From assembly GCA_028290905.1 (NCBI GenBank), contig JAQGIW010000247.1, forward strand, positions 1-43,843: a DNA stretch of 43,843 bases, written 5' to 3'. A program made the position numbers and the translations under genes. The notes under the pieces are model-generated. The model saw only the letters and a list, made by a program, of their open reading frames with translations, was not told the DNA's origin and did no database searches. Source of the stretch: Caulobacteraceae bacterium. Lineage in GTDB: Bacteria; Pseudomonadota; Alphaproteobacteria; Caulobacterales; Caulobacteraceae. This document shows positions 43,730 through 43,843 of this stretch, piece by piece. Within the stretch, counting starts at the first letter, position 1; each line of letters opens with the position of its first letter.

Positions 43730-43843
43730 GTGCGCGTACTGTGGCCGCAACATTTCTGGGGGGATGACCGGGAGCCGGAGCTGACCGGCCTGGGACCGGG
43801 TCTCGACGCCGACTTCTCGCGCCGCTTCGCCGATGTCACCGAC
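43730..43843 (+). CDS. Partial gene, 5' end only (unidentified)
   Basis: A GTG at 43730 with GAGGGGG nine bases upstream opens a frame that stays open for 38 codons to the window edge. The product begins (M)RVLWPQHFWGDDREPE, LTGLGPGLDADFSRRFADVT. No motif was recognised. A competing ATG at 43708 opens another frame; the GTG is preferred for its ribosome site and codon composition (GC-rich third positions). Confidence 0.5.
   Translation, partial: MRVLWPQHFWGDDREPELTGLGPGLDADFSRRFADVTD

Overview
The window is 43.8 kb of GC-rich DNA. GTG or TTG starts, four-base start/stop overlaps and the gene content (three TonB-dependent receptors, tandem-fused CaiB/BaiF CoA-transferases, a CYP153-type P450, a single-chain acyl-CoA carboxylase) point to an alphaproteobacterium, most likely Caulobacterales (Phenylobacterium/Caulobacter type). 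That assignment is inference from gene style, not from a marker gene. No rRNA, tRNA, CRISPR array, phage or intact insertion sequence was seen.

Layout. (1) 0.2-8.0 kb is a mixed region: ilvD divergent from a LysR regulator, then GNAT, VOC, AlkD-like and P450 genes. It is interspersed with three gene remnants not visible as normal ORFs: a Phd/YefM antitoxin tail, a threonine-dehydratase tail, and an ArsR regulator with an internal deletion. An SMP-30 lactonase-like gene closes it. (2) 8.0-20.6 kb is acyl-CoA metabolism. A translationally coupled SDR/phosphotransferase pair diverges from a plus-strand series: thiolase, tandem CoA-transferase, 1120-residue biotin-dependent carboxylase, HSL-type esterase, enoyl-CoA hydratase, GST and histidine phosphatase. 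Together they could hydrolyse an ester, activate the acid, carboxylate it, hydrate it and cleave it thiolytically. (3) 20.6-25.1 kb has a DUF2306 membrane protein divergent from a membrane-anchored LytTR regulator, an aldehyde dehydrogenase, a TonB-like protein with an atypical C-terminus, and an OmpA-type lipoprotein.

(4) 25.3-31.3 kb is a second, apparently TetR-controlled catabolic operon: Old-Yellow-Enzyme-type reductase, DUF4345 membrane protein, a second tandem CoA-transferase and a phytanoyl-CoA-dioxygenase-like protein. A perfect 10-6-10 palindrome plus a second imperfect copy lies between tetR and the operon. (5) 31.3-41.6 kb is an outer-membrane uptake region: a YncE-like propeller with a TonB receptor (recalling E. 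coli yncD/yncE), a small beta-barrel-like protein, a second TonB receptor, and a third TonB receptor paired with a PCuAC copper chaperone. (6) 41.8-43.8 kb has a phosphoribosyltransferase, a phospholipase/carboxylesterase-like hydrolase, a two-hairpin intergenic repeat and the start of a gene running off the end.

The strongest candidate for something new is the TetR/OYE/DUF4345/tandem CoA-transferase/PhyH module, together with the shared architecture of the two CoA-transferases: in both, only the C-terminal domain keeps the catalytic aspartate. Intergenic repeats (18305-18530, 11582-11667, 30224-30280, 43579-43680) are the main non-coding features.
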